Positions 62,682-64,000 of a stretch of 64,000 bases of DNA are shown one piece after another. The stretch comes from Vespa crabro. Lineage: Eukaryota; Arthropoda; Insecta; Hymenoptera; Vespidae. The notes beneath the pieces were generated by a model. It saw only the letters and a program-made list of their open reading frames with translations, did not search any database and was not told the origin of the DNA. The stretch is from the NCBI RefSeq assembly GCF_910589235.1, contig NC_060958.1:7946919-8010918 (forward strand), given 5' to 3'. The translations under genes were made by a program, and so were the position numbers. Numbering within the stretch: position 1 is the stretch's first letter; each line of letters begins with the position of its first letter.

Positions 62682-63100
62682 CTTTATCTCGTTCCGTCGT
62701 TCGCTCACTCTTCCCCCCTCTCACTCTCTCTCTCTCACTTGTTTTTTTCACAGGGCCCCTTCTGCGTTTCTTTCCTGGCCCCGTTTTTTTGCCTATTTTT
62801 CCTTCTTCACTCTACTCTGAAATTATTCTCGATCGATGATTCCGACGAACGATCGCGCGGCTCCTCTTTCATGGCTCTCCGTATGTATCGTTCCGTCACA
62901 CTCGACGATACCGCGTTTCATCCGATCGACCGTGTCGCGGCGCGTTTTTCGCTCCGTTAGAGACAGCGCAAGACAGCGACGTTATTGTCCAACAATTACG
63001 TATAGCGGACGCAAGCGCCGAGGGTGAATCGACACGCCTGTGCGATTCGGTGCCACCTATCGGCCGATATTCAAACACCAACTTCCGTCGAATCATACGA
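61429..63100 (-). promoter_or_regulatory. dco leader/promoter side, CpG-rich
   Basis: The richest CpG region of the window, directly 5' of the dco start codon. It contains (GA)n at 61,481-61,555, GTC-type trinucleotide runs at 62,130-62,170, (TTA)n at 62,166-62,213, and a C6/G7 inverted repeat at 62,349-62,365 flanked by two GTCGAC sites. Acidic minus-strand open frames (see findings) overlap it. I could not place a transcription start or leader exon. Confidence 0.45.
61721..61949 (-). other. Acidic minus-strand open frame of uncertain status
   Basis: The frame is open from a TAG at 61,954-61,952 to a stop at 61,721. It reads NVNFENKEVEEDEDENKEEN, then DDSSDSNATSAAAINIVKQL, and ends SNMEARPAL. 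It may be an upstream ORF in the dco leader, an exon of an unrecognised gene, or the by-product of a trinucleotide-rich region. No homology recognised. Confidence 0.2.
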
Positions 63101-64000
63101 TTGGTTCCTTCAAAGCCCGCGATATTTTGACTTAATATACTTAAAAAAAAGAAAAAAATACACGTGTTTGGCTTGATTTATAAATAAAAGATTTGAAATT
63201 TCGCAAAGAAAAACTTCGATAATTGAAATATTTTAGAAATAATTATTTAATGTATAATAATAAAATGTTACAAACGATAATTTAACGATATATAGGAATT
63301 GATTTTCAGGGCAGTGTCTCTTTCATTTTTATGTGCAACAATTGCATACTAACAAATAATAGAAAATCGATAATTTATTTTAAGTGCGGATTCATTAGTA
63401 TATTTTTATCTCCTTTATTAAAATAAATCGTTATACTATACAATAAGCTATATGATAAATTGTATGTGGTACTTTATGTATAGCTAAACTGAGAGAGTTT
63501 AGTATCACGTTGATGTATACATGCGTGTATGTGAATTTTAATAAGTGAGTTTTTATAGGAAAACTTAATAAAAGTTTTTTAATTGGTATATGTGCATGGT
63601 AATGATGTAACTACAAGATTTATCTACAAAGGCCCTGTGCAAATAACGTTACATGTAATAAACTGTACATTTGTCTATGGACGTATGTTCAGTAAGTTAA
63701 TACATATGTATATATACTTAGACCAGGCATGTCAATCTGTATATTTCGTTAGTCAAACGTTTTGGGCCAGTCACGTAGAATAACGTAGTTGCTGCCATTT
63801 CTTTTTTTGAGTCTTTTAATATTTTATGCAAATGCACGTAATACGTTACGTACAAATGTTATTCCTTTCTTTCTTTCTTTTTCTTGTTTTAGATTTTTTT
63901 TAATTCTTTTTTCTTTTTTTTTTTAAATTATGTTCAAACAATTCTTAAAACATTGTACTGAAAGTGGCAAATAAAAATAAATCGCCTTATACAATGATTT
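63101..64000. other. AT-rich region, nothing recognised
   Basis: AT-rich, few repeats. No exon, tRNA or element was recognised. The short open frame at 63,583-63,783 has no supporting feature. Confidence 0.6.

Noticed and set aside
62388..62960. 190-codon plus-strand open frame
   Set aside because: Contains a (CT)n/(CTTT)n translation in its middle and no recognisable motif. Better explained by GC-rich promoter-side sequence.

Overview
This is nuclear DNA of an insect, most likely a hymenopteran (an aculeate wasp fits best). It is very AT-rich and loaded with (TA)n, (CT)n, (TAA)n and (CA)n arrays. It carries spliced insect-type genes with GT-AG introns, eukaryotic tRNA genes and decayed transposable elements. 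The species call is inference from base composition and gene content. All gene models were built by hand from reading frames, splice sites and intron phase.

Layout. At 1-1,038 (minus) is the 5' coding part of Rab3, running off the left edge. 1,039-12,240 is microsatellite-dominated non-coding DNA. At 12,415-14,777 (minus) is a three-exon flavin polyamine/spermine-oxidase-like gene of 519 aa. At 15,452-17,013 (minus) is a six-exon ARPC1 gene of 368 aa. tRNA-Thr(AGT) and tRNA-Ala(AGC) follow at 17.6-18.1 kb. A degenerate APE-type non-LTR retrotransposon lies at 19.3-24.0 kb (minus), then tRNA-Pro(CGG) at 24.6 kb. At 27,852-32,016 (plus) is an eight-exon amd-like aromatic amino acid decarboxylase-family gene of 509 aa. 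It has Asn at position 192 and an antisense tRNA-Pro(AGG) in its second intron. At 33,359-35,575 (plus) is a four-exon L-xylulose/dicarbonyl reductase of 244 aa. At 36,074-36,357 is a piggyBac-type MITE. About 11 kb of repeat-rich DNA follows. From 61,428 down to 47,365 (minus) lies discs overgrown (casein kinase 1 delta/epsilon). 61.4-63.1 kb is the CpG-richer dco promoter/leader side, and the remainder is AT-rich.

The protein genes are ordinary housekeeping or neuro-metabolic genes: vesicle release (Rab3), polyamine oxidation, actin nucleation (ARPC1), catechol-aldehyde chemistry (amd-like), carbonyl reduction (DCXR) and clock/Hippo/Wnt kinase signalling (dco). They do not form an operon-like unit.

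The most interesting signals are three. (1) A 1.6-kb open extension of a dco exon has two alternative donors in the same phase, so about 529 extra residues could be inserted in frame into the CK1 tail. (2) Three copies of one retrotransposon 3' end each stop at a sequence resembling the first 11 nt of tRNA-Pro, next to two tRNA-Pro genes. This suggests tRNA-Pro-associated integration. (3) The decarboxylase-family gene carries the His-to-Asn change that marks aldehyde synthases.
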